Source: Tsukamurella sp. M9C (GTDB taxonomy: Bacteria > Actinomycetota > Actinomycetes > Mycobacteriales > Mycobacteriaceae). From it: 64,000 nt of DNA. Of this stretch, positions 30,095 through 38,269 are shown one piece after another. Within the stretch, counting starts at the first letter, position 1. Each line of letters starts with the position of its first letter. A program made the translations under genes and the position numbers. The notes under the pieces were generated by a model. That model searched no databases and was not told where the DNA came from. It saw nothing but the letters and a program-made list of their open reading frames with translations. The DNA is taken from the NCBI RefSeq assembly GCF_020169415.1, contig NZ_JAIULG010000005.1:1-64000 (forward strand), in the 5' to 3' direction.

Positions 30095-30628
30095 ATGGCA
30101 GGCGACACGATCATCACGGTCATCGGCAATCTGACGGCGGATCCGGAGCTGCGCTTCACCCCGTCGGGTGCGGCGGTGGCCAACTTCACCGTCGCCTCCA
30201 CGCCCCGCACGTTCGACCGGAACTCGAATGAGTGGAAGGACGGCGAGGCGCTGTTCCTGCGCTGCAACATCTGGCGTGAGGCGGCGGAGAACGTCGCCGA
30301 ATCGCTCACGAAGGGCACGCGCGTCATCGTCTCCGGCCGGCTCAAGCAGCGGTCCTACGACGATCGTGACGGCAACAAGCGCACGGTGGTGGAACTCGAG
30401 GTCGACGAGATCGGCCCCTCCCTGAGGTATGCGACGGCGAAGCCGACGCGCACGCAGCGCGGCGGTGGCGGCGGCGGTTTCGGTGGCGGCAACCAGGGCG
30501 GCGGTGGCGGTTACAGCCAGCCCGCCCAGCAGGCTCCGCGCCAGAACCAGCCCGCAGACGATCCGTGGGGCAGTGCCCCCGCGGCCGGGAGCAGCTTCGG
30601 CGGCGGCAACGACGATCCGCCGTTCTGA
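30095..30628 (+). CDS. ssb: Single-stranded DNA-binding protein
   Basis: 177 residues: OB-fold (about 1-110) with [19 protein letters not shown] at the N-terminus and the [17 protein letters not shown] core, then a Gly/Gln-rich disordered linker and the conserved acidic tip ending DDPPF, which binds partner proteins in replication and repair. Follows rpsF by 29 bp. Confidence 0.97.
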   Translation: MAGDTIITVIGNLTADPELRFTPSGAAVANFTVASTPRTFDRNSNEWKDGEALFLRCNIWREAAENVAESLTKGTRVIVSGRLKQRSYDDRDGNKRTVVELEVDEIGPSLRYATAKPTRTQRGGGGGGFGGGNQGGGGGYSQPAQQAPRQNQPADDPWGSAPAAGSSFGGGNDDPPF

Positions 30629-30706
30629 TCCCCGGGATCGAACACTGTGAAGGGCGTGACCGGCTCGCCGGGCGCCCAGTAGACCTCATCAAGGAGTACC
30701 AACACC

Positions 30707-30964
30707 ATGGCCGGTAAGGGCAATGGCCGGAAGGTGCGCGTCGAGAAGGCCGTCAAGGCCAAGGCGTGCACGTTCTGCAAGGAGAAGAACACCAAGATCG
30801 ACTACAAGGACACGACGCTGCTGCGTCGGTTCCTGTCGGAGCGGGGCAAGATCCGCAGCCGTCGCGTGACGGGCAACTGCGTCCAGCACCAGCGCGACAT
30901 CGCGATCGCCGTCAAGAACGCGCGTGAGGTGGCCCTGCTGCCGTTCACGTCGACGACCCGCTAA
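30707..30964 (+). CDS. rpsR: 30S ribosomal protein S18, zinc-ligand (C+) form
   Basis: 85 residues with the S18 core ([17 protein letters not shown]). Four potential zinc ligands are present: Cys21 and Cys24 (CTFC) and Cys58 with His61 (CVQH). Actinobacteria often have a second, zinc-independent S18 elsewhere under Zur control; this copy is the one expected under zinc sufficiency. Its stop merges with the ribosome site of rplI (TAAGGAGG). Confidence 0.97.
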   Translation: MAGKGNGRKVRVEKAVKAKACTFCKEKNTKIDYKDTTLLRRFLSERGKIRSRRVTGNCVQHQRDIAIAVKNAREVALLPFTSTTR

Positions 30965-30978
30965 GGAGGGGTGAAGAA

Positions 30979-31431
30979 ATGAAGCTCATCCTCACCGCCG
31001 ACGTCGACAACCTGGGCGCCCCCGGCGACACCGTCGAGGTCAAGGACGGCTACGGCCGTAACTACCTGCTGCCCCGCGGCCTGGCCATCGTCGCCACCCG
31101 TGGCGCCGAGAAGCAGGTCGAGGGCATCCGCCGCAGCCAGGAGGCCAAGCGCGTGCGCGGCCTCGATCACGCCAACGAGCTGAAGCAGGCCATCGAGGGC
31201 CTGGAGTCCGTCTCGCTGACCGTGAAGACCGCCGATTCGGGCAAGCTCTTCGGCTCGGTCACCGCTGCCGATGTCGCCGCCGCGCTCAAGTCTGCCGGCG
31301 GTCCCGCCGTCGACAAGCGCAGCATCGAGCTGCCGCAGGGGCACATCAAGTCCACGGGCTCGTTCCCGGTGGTCGTGGTGCTGCACCCGGACGTGCGCGC
31401 GAAGTTCGCGCTCACCGTCGCCGCGCAGTAG
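30979..31431 (+). CDS. rplI: 50S ribosomal protein L9
   Basis: 150 residues with the L9 N-domain ([13 protein letters not shown] and the signature [16 protein letters not shown]), a long connecting helix, and the C-domain ([30 protein letters not shown]). AGGAGGGG lies about 7 bases before the ATG. Last gene of the operon, followed by a strong terminator. Confidence 0.97.
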   Translation: MKLILTADVDNLGAPGDTVEVKDGYGRNYLLPRGLAIVATRGAEKQVEGIRRSQEAKRVRGLDHANELKQAIEGLESVSLTVKTADSGKLFGSVTAADVAAALKSAGGPAVDKRSIELPQGHIKSTGSFPVVVVLHPDVRAKFALTVAAQ

Positions 31432-31444
31432 TCGCACAGACGAG

Positions 31445-31480
31445 AAGAACCCCCATCGCCTCCGGGCGGTGGGGGTTCTT
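31445..31480. terminator. Bidirectional hairpin terminator after rplI
   Basis: A 16-bp stem (AAGAACCCCC on the left, GGGGGTTCTT on the right, one G-T wobble) with a TCCG tetraloop. The A and T ends give a short U-tract in both directions, so it can end rplI and the convergent gene at 31496. Confidence 0.85.
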
Positions 31481-31495
31481 CCGTGTCCGGGTCGG

Positions 31496-31996
31496 TCAGA
31501 CGGTGATGGTGCCGACGCAGGGGGTGCTGGTCTGGGTGCCGATCCACTCGCTGCCCGCGCCGGCCTTGATGACCAGGTTGAAGGTCACGGCGCCCTTGCC
31601 GGTGGTGATGGGCGTCTTGTTCAGGGTGGGCAGGGGGCCGACGCCGTTGAGCTTGGCGCTACCGAACTTGCCGGAGGTGGTGTTGTTCCACGACAGGCTC
31701 GCGGACGAGGCGAACTGGCTCAGGACGAGGTCGCGGGCGCCCGCGTTGCCGGTCGCGGAGACCAGGATCTGGCCGGGGGCGCCGACGGTGGCGGTCACCT
31801 TCCAGGTCAGCATCTGGCCTCCGACCACGAACATGGGGTTCGCGCTCGTGCAGGTGGCGGACACCGAGGCGGGCTTCGGCTTCGGCTTGGGGGCGGGGGT
31901 CGGGGCCGCCCCCGCGGATCCGATGGCGCACGTGGCGACGGCCGCGAGCGCGACCGCGACGCCGGCCGTGCGCGCCGAGATCGTGGAGGTGTTCAT
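31496..31996 (-). CDS. Secreted protein of unknown function
   Basis: 166 residues. The N-terminus is a classic signal peptide (TAGVAVALAAVATCAIGSAGA with AGA cleavage near residue 35), followed by a Pro/Lys linker (APTPAPKPKPKP) and a beta-rich domain of about 115 residues with two Cys (ATCTSAN and TPCVGTI) that could form a disulfide joining its two ends. ATG 31996 chosen because the signal begins there and GGAAGGA is upstream. No family recognised. Confidence 0.75.
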   Translation of the reverse strand: MNTSTISARTAGVAVALAAVATCAIGSAGAAPTPAPKPKPKPASVSATCTSANPMFVVGGQMLTWKVTATVGAPGQILVSATGNAGARDLVLSQFASSASLSWNNTTSGKFGSAKLNGVGPLPTLNKTPITTGKGAVTFNLVIKAGAGSEWIGTQTSTPCVGTITV

Positions 31997-32538
31997 CGGG
32001 TGGATCCTTCCGCAGTGATTGATGCACCGATCAGAATACGCGGCCACCGGGGCCGGAAGAAGGTGCACCGGTGTTGCGTGACGCGTTCGCGCTGGTAGGG
32101 GGCACGGCAGGTGACCGGTCGGTAACAACTGAGGGTGGTTTTCGCAGCCCGACGGTGACCGATTCACTCACGACACGCCCGAATGTCAAGTCGGTGCGAC
32201 ACGCGGAGGAATCTCGATCCACAACGGTACCCACCCTCATTACCCGATATGAACTGGGGCGACGCCGAACGCCCTCCCGAGTTTCCACAAGTTTTCCCCA
32301 TCGGTCCACACCGGCGTCCCAACCCTGACCGCGCGCCATCCACAATCCACTCACAGATCCATCCACAGCTCCGCTTTGCGGTGTCGAGCGGAGGGCCTAG
32401 CGTTCACGTGCGTCGGTCGCGCTCCCGTGCGAGGTTTGCTATTCGAAAACCTGTCAGGGGTCCGCGGTAGACCGATCGCAGTACGGGTGAGTCCTCGCCG
32501 CCGCTCGGCGGCCGGGACGCGAGAGAGGTGGGTGCGCG
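31997..32538. other. 541-bp gene-free region upstream of dnaB
   Basis: No convincing coding region on either strand. Base composition is visibly less GC-rich than the neighbours. It holds the promoter of the secreted protein at its left end, the DnaA-box-like cluster (32215-32367) in the middle, and presumably the dnaB promoter; I could not place the -35/-10 of dnaB with confidence. Confidence 0.6.
32215..32367 (+). promoter_or_regulatory. Cluster of DnaA-box-like TCCACA sites upstream of dnaB
   Basis: Five same-strand 9-mers ending in TCCACA or TTCCACA: CGATCCACA (32215), GTTTCCACA (32281), CGGTCCACA (32302), CCATCCACA (32336) and CCATCCACA (32359), plus TTTTCCCCA (32292). Each differs from TTATCCACA at two or three outer positions, as in known weak mycobacterial boxes. 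Could control dnaB or titrate DnaA. Confidence 0.45.
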
Positions 32539-33951
32539 GTGTCGGTCACGGACGAGCAGGAGTTCACTCCGGGGCCCGGGCCCGTGGGTCGTCCGGAGCC
32601 CCGGCCCGACGGTCCGCCCGCCGAGGACTTCGGCCGCCAGCCCCCGCAGGACATCGCCGCCGAGCAGTCGGTGCTGGGCGCCATGATGCTCTCCAAGGAC
32701 GCCATCGCGGACGTCCTCGAGGTCATCAGCCCGGGCGACTTCTACCGTCCCGCGCACCAGTCGGTGTACGACGCGATCCTCGACCTCTACGGCGCGGGGG
32801 AGCCCGCGGACGCGGTCACGGTCTCCGCCACGCTCGACCGCAAGGGCGAGCTCAAGCGCGTCGGCGGCGCCCCCTATCTGCACACCCTGATCTCCACCGT
32901 GCCCACCGCGGCCAACGCGGGCTACTACGCGGAGATCGTGGCAGAGAAGGCCATCCTGCGGCGCCTCGTCGAGGCCGGGACCCGGATCGTCCAGTACGGC
33001 TACTCGGGGTCCGACGGTGCCGACGTGGCCGAGGTCGTGGACCGGGCCCAGGCGGCCGTCTACGACGTCACCGAGCGCAAGGCCTCCGAGGACTACGTGA
33101 TCCTCGAGGAGCTGCTGCAGCCCACGATGGACGAGATCGACGCCATCGCCTCCCGCGGCGGCGTCAGCATGGGCGTGCCCACGGGCTTCACCGACTTCGA
33201 CGCGCTCACCAACGGCCTGCACTCCGGCCAGATGATCATCGTCGCCGGCCGTCCCGGTGCGGGTAAGTCGACGATGGCGCTCGACGTGCTGCGGTCCTGC
33301 ACCATCGAGCACCAGATGCCAGGCGTCCTGTTCAGCCTCGAGATGAGCAAGACCGAGGTGGTCATGCGCCTGCTCTCCGCGGAGGCGCGGATCAAGCTGG
33401 CCGACATGCGCTCGGGCAAGATGTCCGACGACGACTGGACCCGCCTCGCGCGCCGCATGTCGGAGATCTCCGAAGCGCCGCTCTTCGTCGACGATTCGCC
33501 GAACCTCACGATGATGGAGATCCGCGCGAAGGCCCGCCGGCTCAAGCAGCGGCACGACCTCAAGCTCATCGTCATCGACTACCTGCAGCTGATGACGTCG
33601 GGCAAGAAGGTCGAATCCCGTCAGCAGGAGGTCTCGGAGTTCTCCCGGCAGCTCAAGCTGCTCGCGAAGGAGCTCGAAGTCCCGCTCATCGCCGTCGCAC
33701 AGCTCAACCGTGGTCCCGAGCAGCGCACCGACAAGAAGCCCCAGGTCGCCGACCTCCGTGAGTCCGGCTCGCTCGAGCAGGACGCCGACATGGTCGTCCT
33801 GGTGCACCGCCCCGACGCCTACGAGCGTGACGACCCCCGCGCCGGCGAGGCCGACTTCATCCTCGGCAAGCACCGCGCCGGCCCCACCGCGACCGTCACC
33901 GTCGCCCACCAGCTGCACTACTCCCGCTTCGTGGACATGGCCAAGGGCTGA
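32539..33951 (+). CDS. dnaB: Replicative DNA helicase DnaB
   Basis: 470 residues. N-terminal domain (PQDIAAEQSVLGAMMLSKDAI), linker, and RecA-like ATPase with Walker A GRPGAGKST (near residue 240), Walker B LKLIVIDYLQLM, and the C-terminal DLRESGSLEQDAD and FILGKHRAGPT motifs. Unwinds DNA at the fork as a hexamer. No intein interrupts the Walker A or later motifs, unlike several mycobacterial DnaB. GTG start at 32539, with a GAGAGAGG stretch about 10 bases upstream. Position near rplI is conserved with M. tuberculosis. Confidence 0.96.
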   Translation: MSVTDEQEFTPGPGPVGRPEPRPDGPPAEDFGRQPPQDIAAEQSVLGAMMLSKDAIADVLEVISPGDFYRPAHQSVYDAILDLYGAGEPADAVTVSATLDRKGELKRVGGAPYLHTLISTVPTAANAGYYAEIVAEKAILRRLVEAGTRIVQYGYSGSDGADVAEVVDRAQAAVYDVTERKASEDYVILEELLQPTMDEIDAIASRGGVSMGVPTGFTDFDALTNGLHSGQMIIVAGRPGAGKSTMALDVLRSCTIEHQMPGVLFSLEMSKTEVVMRLLSAEARIKLADMRSGKMSDDDWTRLARRMSEISEAPLFVDDSPNLTMMEIRAKARRLKQRHDLKLIVIDYLQLMTSGKKVESRQQEVSEFSRQLKLLAKELEVPLIAVAQLNRGPEQRTDKKPQVADLRESGSLEQDADMVVLVHRPDAYERDDPRAGEADFILGKHRAGPTATVTVAHQLHYSRFVDMAKG

Positions 33952-33974
33952 CAGCGTCCTGCCTTCCCGACCCG

Positions 33975-34300
33975 GATCGTCTAGTCGTCGGTCCCCCGTG
34001 CACCGTTCGCGACTCGCCGGCTCGGATCAGGACTTTCGCGCCGCTCCCAGCACGCAGCGCCTGGATGGCTTCGACGGTGAGGTCCAGGTCCGTCTCCCGG
34101 ACCCAGCCGGTGAGGTCGTACAGGCCGGAGGCCATCGCGGTGATCACCTCGTCGAACCCCTCGTGCGTGTAGCCGACGGCATCCACGACCTCGGTCTCGG
34201 CGAGCATGAGCTGCGTCGGCTGGAACTCGATCGCCTGCTCGTAGAACGCGAGGACGACCACGCGGCCGCCGGCGGACAGGCAGGACACGCCGAGGACAAC
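33975..34300 (-). pseudogene. C-terminal remnant of a zinc-type alcohol dehydrogenase
   Basis: The minus strand encodes about 90 residues matching the end of medium-chain zinc alcohol/butanediol dehydrogenases: AGGRVVVLAF, ETEVVDAVGYTHEGFDEVI and the final SGAKVLIRA. The catalytic zinc domain and NAD-binding Rossmann motif are absent, and the normal stop is lost so the frame runs on antisense into dnaB. A decayed fragment; the rest has been deleted. Confidence 0.6.
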
Positions 34301-34526
34301 GCGGACCCGCCCCCGCCGCGGCGCTCACCGAGGGCGGAGGGGCGGACGTGGCGATCGCCGCGGCTGCGGTGGGGAGATAGCTGGGGATCGAAGTCCGGTC
34401 GGGCAGAGCCGTCGAACGGCGGCCGGGAGATCACATCGTCCCCTGAGCGCAGGCGATCCATCCGGATGGCCGACGGCGACGAATACAGGGTGTCCGGATA
34501 GTCAGCGGATCGACGATGGGGTTCAC

Positions 34527-35501
34527 ATGACCAGTGGGCGCAGAGGCCCGAGACTGAGGTTGTTCGATACGGCACTCGACCGATCGATCGTGTTCGGATA
34601 CTCGAACATCGGCTATGCGCTGCGCAGGTCTCGGTGGGACGACGGCGATCCGCCCCCTCGATCACTGACCGGGCGCACCGTCGTCGTCACGGGAGCCACG
34701 TCGGGCATCGGGGCCGCGATCGCGCAGCAGGTCGCGGACCTGGGCGCGAAGGTCGTGATCATGGGACGGAACAGTGCGCGCGCCGAGGATGTTCGGGACC
34801 GCATCGTCCGGCGCCGGCCGGATGGGACCGTCACCGTCGAGCTCGGTGACGTCTCCGACCTCGACGCGCTGCCCGATGTGGCCGAACGGCTCGCGACGCA
34901 CGGCGTCGATGTGATCGTGCACAACGCCGGCGTGATGCCGCCGGAGTGGACGGCCGCGAGCAACGGTCACGAGCTCTCCCTCGCGACGCACGTGCTGGGG
35001 CCGATCCTCCTGACCGATCTGCTGGAACCGCAGCTGGCGGCCGCCGCAGACGCCCGCGTGATCTTCATGTCGTCCGGAGGCATGTACACGGCCGAACTCC
35101 CGACGGACGATCTCGACTACCGCAGCGGTGAGTACAAGGGCGCCGTCGCGTATGCACGGAGCAAACGTGTCCAGGTGGCGATGGTGCCGATCCTGGCGCA
35201 GCGGTGGGAGTCGGCAGGCGTGACCGTGGCGGGGATGCACCCCGGCTGGGTGGCCACCCCCGGAGTCGCCGATTCGCTGCCCGGCTTCACCACGGTGGCG
35301 GGCCCGCTGCTGCGGAAAGCGGATCAGGGCGCCGACACGGCGGTGTGGCTGGCGGCGACGACCCCGAAGCCGGCGAACGGCAGGTTCTGGCACGACCGTG
35401 CAGAACGGCCCGAGCATTACCTGCGGCGCACCGAGTTCAGCGAGAGCGACCGCCGCGCCGTCTGGAGCGACGTGCGCTCCTTCGCAGGGATCGCTCCCTG
35501 A
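34527..35501 (+). CDS. Short-chain dehydrogenase/reductase (DHRS12-like)
   Basis: 324 residues. A 45-residue N-terminal extension (SNIGYALRRSRW) precedes a Rossmann domain with TGATSGIG (near residue 55), the NNAG-equivalent HNAGVMP, the structural Ser in FMSSGGM and the catalytic YARSK. The long form with this N-terminus resembles DHRS12-type SDRs. NAD(P)-dependent oxidoreductase of unknown substrate; the SRPBCC gene follows within 65 bp and is probably co-transcribed. Lies next to an alcohol dehydrogenase remnant. Confidence 0.85.
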   Translation: MTSGRRGPRLRLFDTALDRSIVFGYSNIGYALRRSRWDDGDPPPRSLTGRTVVVTGATSGIGAAIAQQVADLGAKVVIMGRNSARAEDVRDRIVRRRPDGTVTVELGDVSDLDALPDVAERLATHGVDVIVHNAGVMPPEWTAASNGHELSLATHVLGPILLTDLLEPQLAAAADARVIFMSSGGMYTAELPTDDLDYRSGEYKGAVAYARSKRVQVAMVPILAQRWESAGVTVAGMHPGWVATPGVADSLPGFTTVAGPLLRKADQGADTAVWLAATTPKPANGRFWHDRAERPEHYLRRTEFSESDRRAVWSDVRSFAGIAP

Positions 35502-35566
35502 CCGGCCACTCCGCCCGCCGATCCGAGCTCGCAGACCCAGCTCGCACACCTATGGAAGGACACAGC

Positions 35567-36001
35567 GTGATCACAAAGCAGCACACCGTGCACACCTCCG
35601 CGCCCGTGGACGTCGTCTTCACCTACCTGGCCGACTTCACCAACGCTCAGGAGTGGGACCCCAACGCCGTGAGCGTCACGCGCCTCCTGGGGAACGGTGG
35701 CGTGGGTTCGACGTACCGAGTCACGAGCAGGTTCGCCGGTGCGACCACCGACCTCGACTACGAACTCACCGATCTCCAGCCCACGTCGCTGATCCGCCTG
35801 AGGGGCCGTAAGAGCTCAGTGACCGCGGTCGACACCATCTCCATCGCGCCCGAGGAGGCGGGCAGCGCCGTCACCTATGCGGTGGAGTTCACCTTCCACG
35901 GCCTCCTCCGCTTCCTGGAGCCGGTGCTCACCCTCGCCGTGGACAAGCTGTTCGTCGACGGCGCCGAGGGATTGTCGGCGAACCTCGACCAGCTCGCCTG
36001 A
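35567..36001 (+). CDS. SRPBCC-family (START-like) lipid/ligand-binding protein
   Basis: 144 residues from a GTG with GGAAGGA six bases upstream (an earlier ATG at 35552 is in frame). The pattern HTSAPVDVVFTYLADFTNAQEWDP followed by GVGSTYRVTSRF and a long C-terminal helix is that of polyketide-cyclase/SRPBCC proteins, which bind hydrophobic ligands in a helix-grip cavity. Partner of the SDR upstream by position. Confidence 0.82.
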   Translation: MITKQHTVHTSAPVDVVFTYLADFTNAQEWDPNAVSVTRLLGNGGVGSTYRVTSRFAGATTDLDYELTDLQPTSLIRLRGRKSSVTAVDTISIAPEEAGSAVTYAVEFTFHGLLRFLEPVLTLAVDKLFVDGAEGLSANLDQLA

Positions 36002-36039
36002 TTCCAGACGGCCACGGCGAAGCCGGCCGCGGGCATACG

Positions 36040-36765
36040 ATGCGCATCATGGTCCGGTACGTCGACGAGGATCTGCGCGGAGCGGAGTTCCGCGAGTGCG
36101 ACCTGTCGGGGGCGCGGTTCGTCGGAGCCGTCATGCAGGACGTCGTGGTCGACGGCCTCGTCTCCGGTCTCGTGGTGAACGGCGTCGACGTCACCGAATA
36201 CGTGGAGTCTGAGCTCGACCGGCGGTATCCGGTGCGCGCCCTGATCCGCTCGGAAGAGCCCGCCGACCTGCGCCGTGCGGCGGCGACGCTCCACGCCGAC
36301 TGGGCCGTGACCGTCGAGCGCATCCGCCGCGCCCCCGGCCTCGAGCGCCGCACCGTGCGCGGCGAGTGGTCGGCGGCGCAGACGCTGCGACACCTGGTCT
36401 TCGTCCACGACTCCTGGTTCCGTCGCTGCTGCCTGGGCTCGCGTGACACCTTCACACCGATGGGGCTCGGCCCGGAGATCGCCCCCTACCGCGGGGCCCA
36501 CGGGCTCGACCTCGCCGCGGACCCGCGCTTCGACGAGGTGGTCGGCGCGCGCGACGCCCAGGCCGCCGAACTCGAGGGCTGGCTCGACGGGGCCACCCAG
36601 GAGCAGCTCGCGGCGCCCGCGCCCGTGCCCGACGACGACGTCTGGCCGCCCTACGCGCGGGGCCGCTCGGTGGGGCAGTGCCTGCGCACCGTGCTCACCG
36701 AAACCTTCGAGCACCACCGCTACTGTGTCCGCGACCTCGACCTCATCGAGGCCGAGGCGCACTGA
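36040..36765 (+). CDS. DinB-family protein with N-terminal pentapeptide-like repeats
   Basis: 241 residues. Residues about 7-40 (DLRGA EFREC DLSGA RFVGA) follow the A(D/N)LXX pentapeptide pattern; from about 75 onward is a DinB four-helix bundle with metal-type His in LRHLVFVHDSW and ETFEHHRYC. DinB proteins of actinobacteria include mycothiol-dependent transferases. Start may be the ATG at 36040 or 36049. Convergent with the Lrp regulator (1 bp between stops). Confidence 0.8.
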   Translation: MRIMVRYVDEDLRGAEFRECDLSGARFVGAVMQDVVVDGLVSGLVVNGVDVTEYVESELDRRYPVRALIRSEEPADLRRAAATLHADWAVTVERIRRAPGLERRTVRGEWSAAQTLRHLVFVHDSWFRRCCLGSRDTFTPMGLGPEIAPYRGAHGLDLAADPRFDEVVGARDAQAAELEGWLDGATQEQLAAPAPVPDDDVWPPYARGRSVGQCLRTVLTETFEHHRYCVRDLDLIEAEAH

Positions 36766-36766
36766 T

Positions 36767-37648
36767 TCACTCGGTCGCGCCCAGCGACGCGTACGACTCC
36801 TTGACGAACCGCAGGTGCGACCACGTCTCCGCCCCGGCGACGGAGGGCAGCGAGCGCACCGCGTCGACGGTCGTCGCCAGGCCGATGGCCGACGGTGCGC
36901 GGACCGTCGCGAGCAGGTCGAACGTCCCGACGGTGCGGGCGAGGAAGCTCACCCCGTCGAGCACCTCCAGGTGCCCGGCGGCGTCCCGCGCGTCGCCGCG
37001 GACGTGGATCCCCATGCCCAGCGCGTGCTCCGAGCCGCGGCTGACGATGGGGCCGATTCGCACCACGGAACCCTCCACCAGGCGGAGCACGCGCCGCCGC
37101 GCGGCGGCCGCCGACACCCCGGCCGCCGCTGCGAGTTGGACGTACGACGCCCGGCCGTCGCGCTCGAGCACTTGCAGGAGCGCGACGTCGGTCGCGTCGA
37201 GTTGCGCCGTCGCCTCACCGACGGGGCCGACGGCGTCCCGGAGCACCTCGCGGTACGTCAGCGTCTCCGCCCGAGCCACGCCGGAGAGGGCCCGGAGGCG
37301 GGCCAGCGCGGCGTCGACGGCGTCGCCGGATCCCGTCCGGATCTCGGCCGCGACGGCGAACCGGCCGGTGGTGATCGACACGTAGACCACCTCCGGGAGC
37401 GCGGCGACCGCCTCCGCGACGGGCGCGGCGGAACCGTCGACTTCGATCCGGGCGTAGCAGACCGAGCCCCGGCTGAGCACCGACGGATGCACCACGCCCT
37501 GCACGGTGAACGCCCGGGAGTCGAGCAGCCGCCGCATCCGTGCCGCCACGGTCGCGCGGGTGACCCCGGCGGCGGCGGCGAGCTCCCGGTGACTCAGCCG
37601 GCCGTCGCGGCTGAGCAGGGCGACCAGGGTCCGGTCGACCTCGTCCAT
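36767..37648 (-). CDS. Tandem Lrp/AsnC-family transcriptional regulator
   Basis: 293 residues made of two Lrp units: HTH 1 at about 3-42 (DGRLSHRELAAAAGVTRATVAARMRRL) with its ligand-binding (RAM) domain, and HTH 2 at about 150-191 with another RAM domain. Single Lrp proteins have about 150 residues, so this is a fused dimer. Divergent from the SnoaL-like gene and the NCS1 permease operon, so it may regulate uptake or use of the permease substrate. Confidence 0.87.
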   Translation of the reverse strand: MDEVDRTLVALLSRDGRLSHRELAAAAGVTRATVAARMRRLLDSRAFTVQGVVHPSVLSRGSVCYARIEVDGSAAPVAEAVAALPEVVYVSITTGRFAVAAEIRTGSGDAVDAALARLRALSGVARAETLTYREVLRDAVGPVGEATAQLDATDVALLQVLERDGRASYVQLAAAAGVSAAAARRRVLRLVEGSVVRIGPIVSRGSEHALGMGIHVRGDARDAAGHLEVLDGVSFLARTVGTFDLLATVRAPSAIGLATTVDAVRSLPSVAGAETWSHLRFVKESYASLGATE

Positions 37649-37801
37649 CGTCCCCTCCCGAAGTTTCGCCCACTGCGTTTTCGGAGTGCAGCGATGTACT
37701 GATCATGCACAGAGGATTCGCATGGCGCAGTGAATGACGCATATCGGCTGCGCACCGTGCACACATCGTGCGCGATTGCGTTCGCCCGTGGAGTGAACTG
37801 C

Positions 37802-37830
37802 TTGCGAGGCGCTGTGATCGGCCTTACAGT
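37802..37830 (+). promoter_or_regulatory. Candidate promoter of the SnoaL-like/permease operon
   Basis: TTGCGA (37802-37807) and TACAGT (37825-37830) with an ideal 17-bp spacer, giving a start about 37 bases before the ATG. An inverted repeat CACTGCG ... CGCAGTG (37671-37677, 37726-37732) lies in the same intergenic region and could bind the divergent Lrp regulator. Confidence 0.5.
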
Positions 37831-37873
37831 TGGCCGATCCGGAGCGGGAGAACCGCAGGTCAGGAGGCACGAC

Positions 37874-38269
37874 ATGCAGCACACGATCTCCGAGGGTGAG
37901 GTGCTCGCGGAGGCCGATCGCATCATCGAGGCCTTCGCCGCGACGAACACCGAGGGCTACTTCGCGGGCTTCCACCCAGCGGCGACCTTCGTCTTCCACA
38001 CCGAGCCACGCACGCTGGCCGACCGCGCGGAGTACGAGCGGCTCTGGGCCGGCTGGGTCGACTCCGGCTGGCACGTCGTCTCCTGCGAGAGCAGCGAGCG
38101 CCTCGTGACGGCCGTCGGCGCCACCGCCGTCTTCAGCCACGCGGTGCACACGGTGACGCAGGACGGCGACGGCACCCGCACCGAGACCCGCGAGCGCGAG
38201 TCGATCGTCTTCACGACGACGCCCGACGGTGCGCTCGTCGCGGTCCACGAGCACCTCTCGGCCGCCTGA
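37874..38269 (+). CDS. SnoaL/NTF2-like protein
   Basis: 131 residues with the cone-shaped NTF2 fold pattern (IIEAFAATNTEGYFAGFHPAATFVFH, then alternating strands ending SIVFTTTPDGALVAVHEHLS). Such domains act as small isomerases/hydrolases or binding modules. ATG at 37874 with AGGAGG six bases upstream. Its stop overlaps the start of the permease (TGATG), so the two are translationally coupled and may handle the same substrate. Confidence 0.82.
   Translation: MQHTISEGEVLAEADRIIEAFAATNTEGYFAGFHPAATFVFHTEPRTLADRAEYERLWAGWVDSGWHVVSCESSERLVTAVGATAVFSHAVHTVTQDGDGTRTETRERESIVFTTTPDGALVAVHEHLSAA

Noticed and set aside
33240-33280. Possible intein at the DnaB Walker A site
   Set aside because: The motif GRPGAGKST is continuous and the protein has the normal 470-residue length, so there is no insertion.
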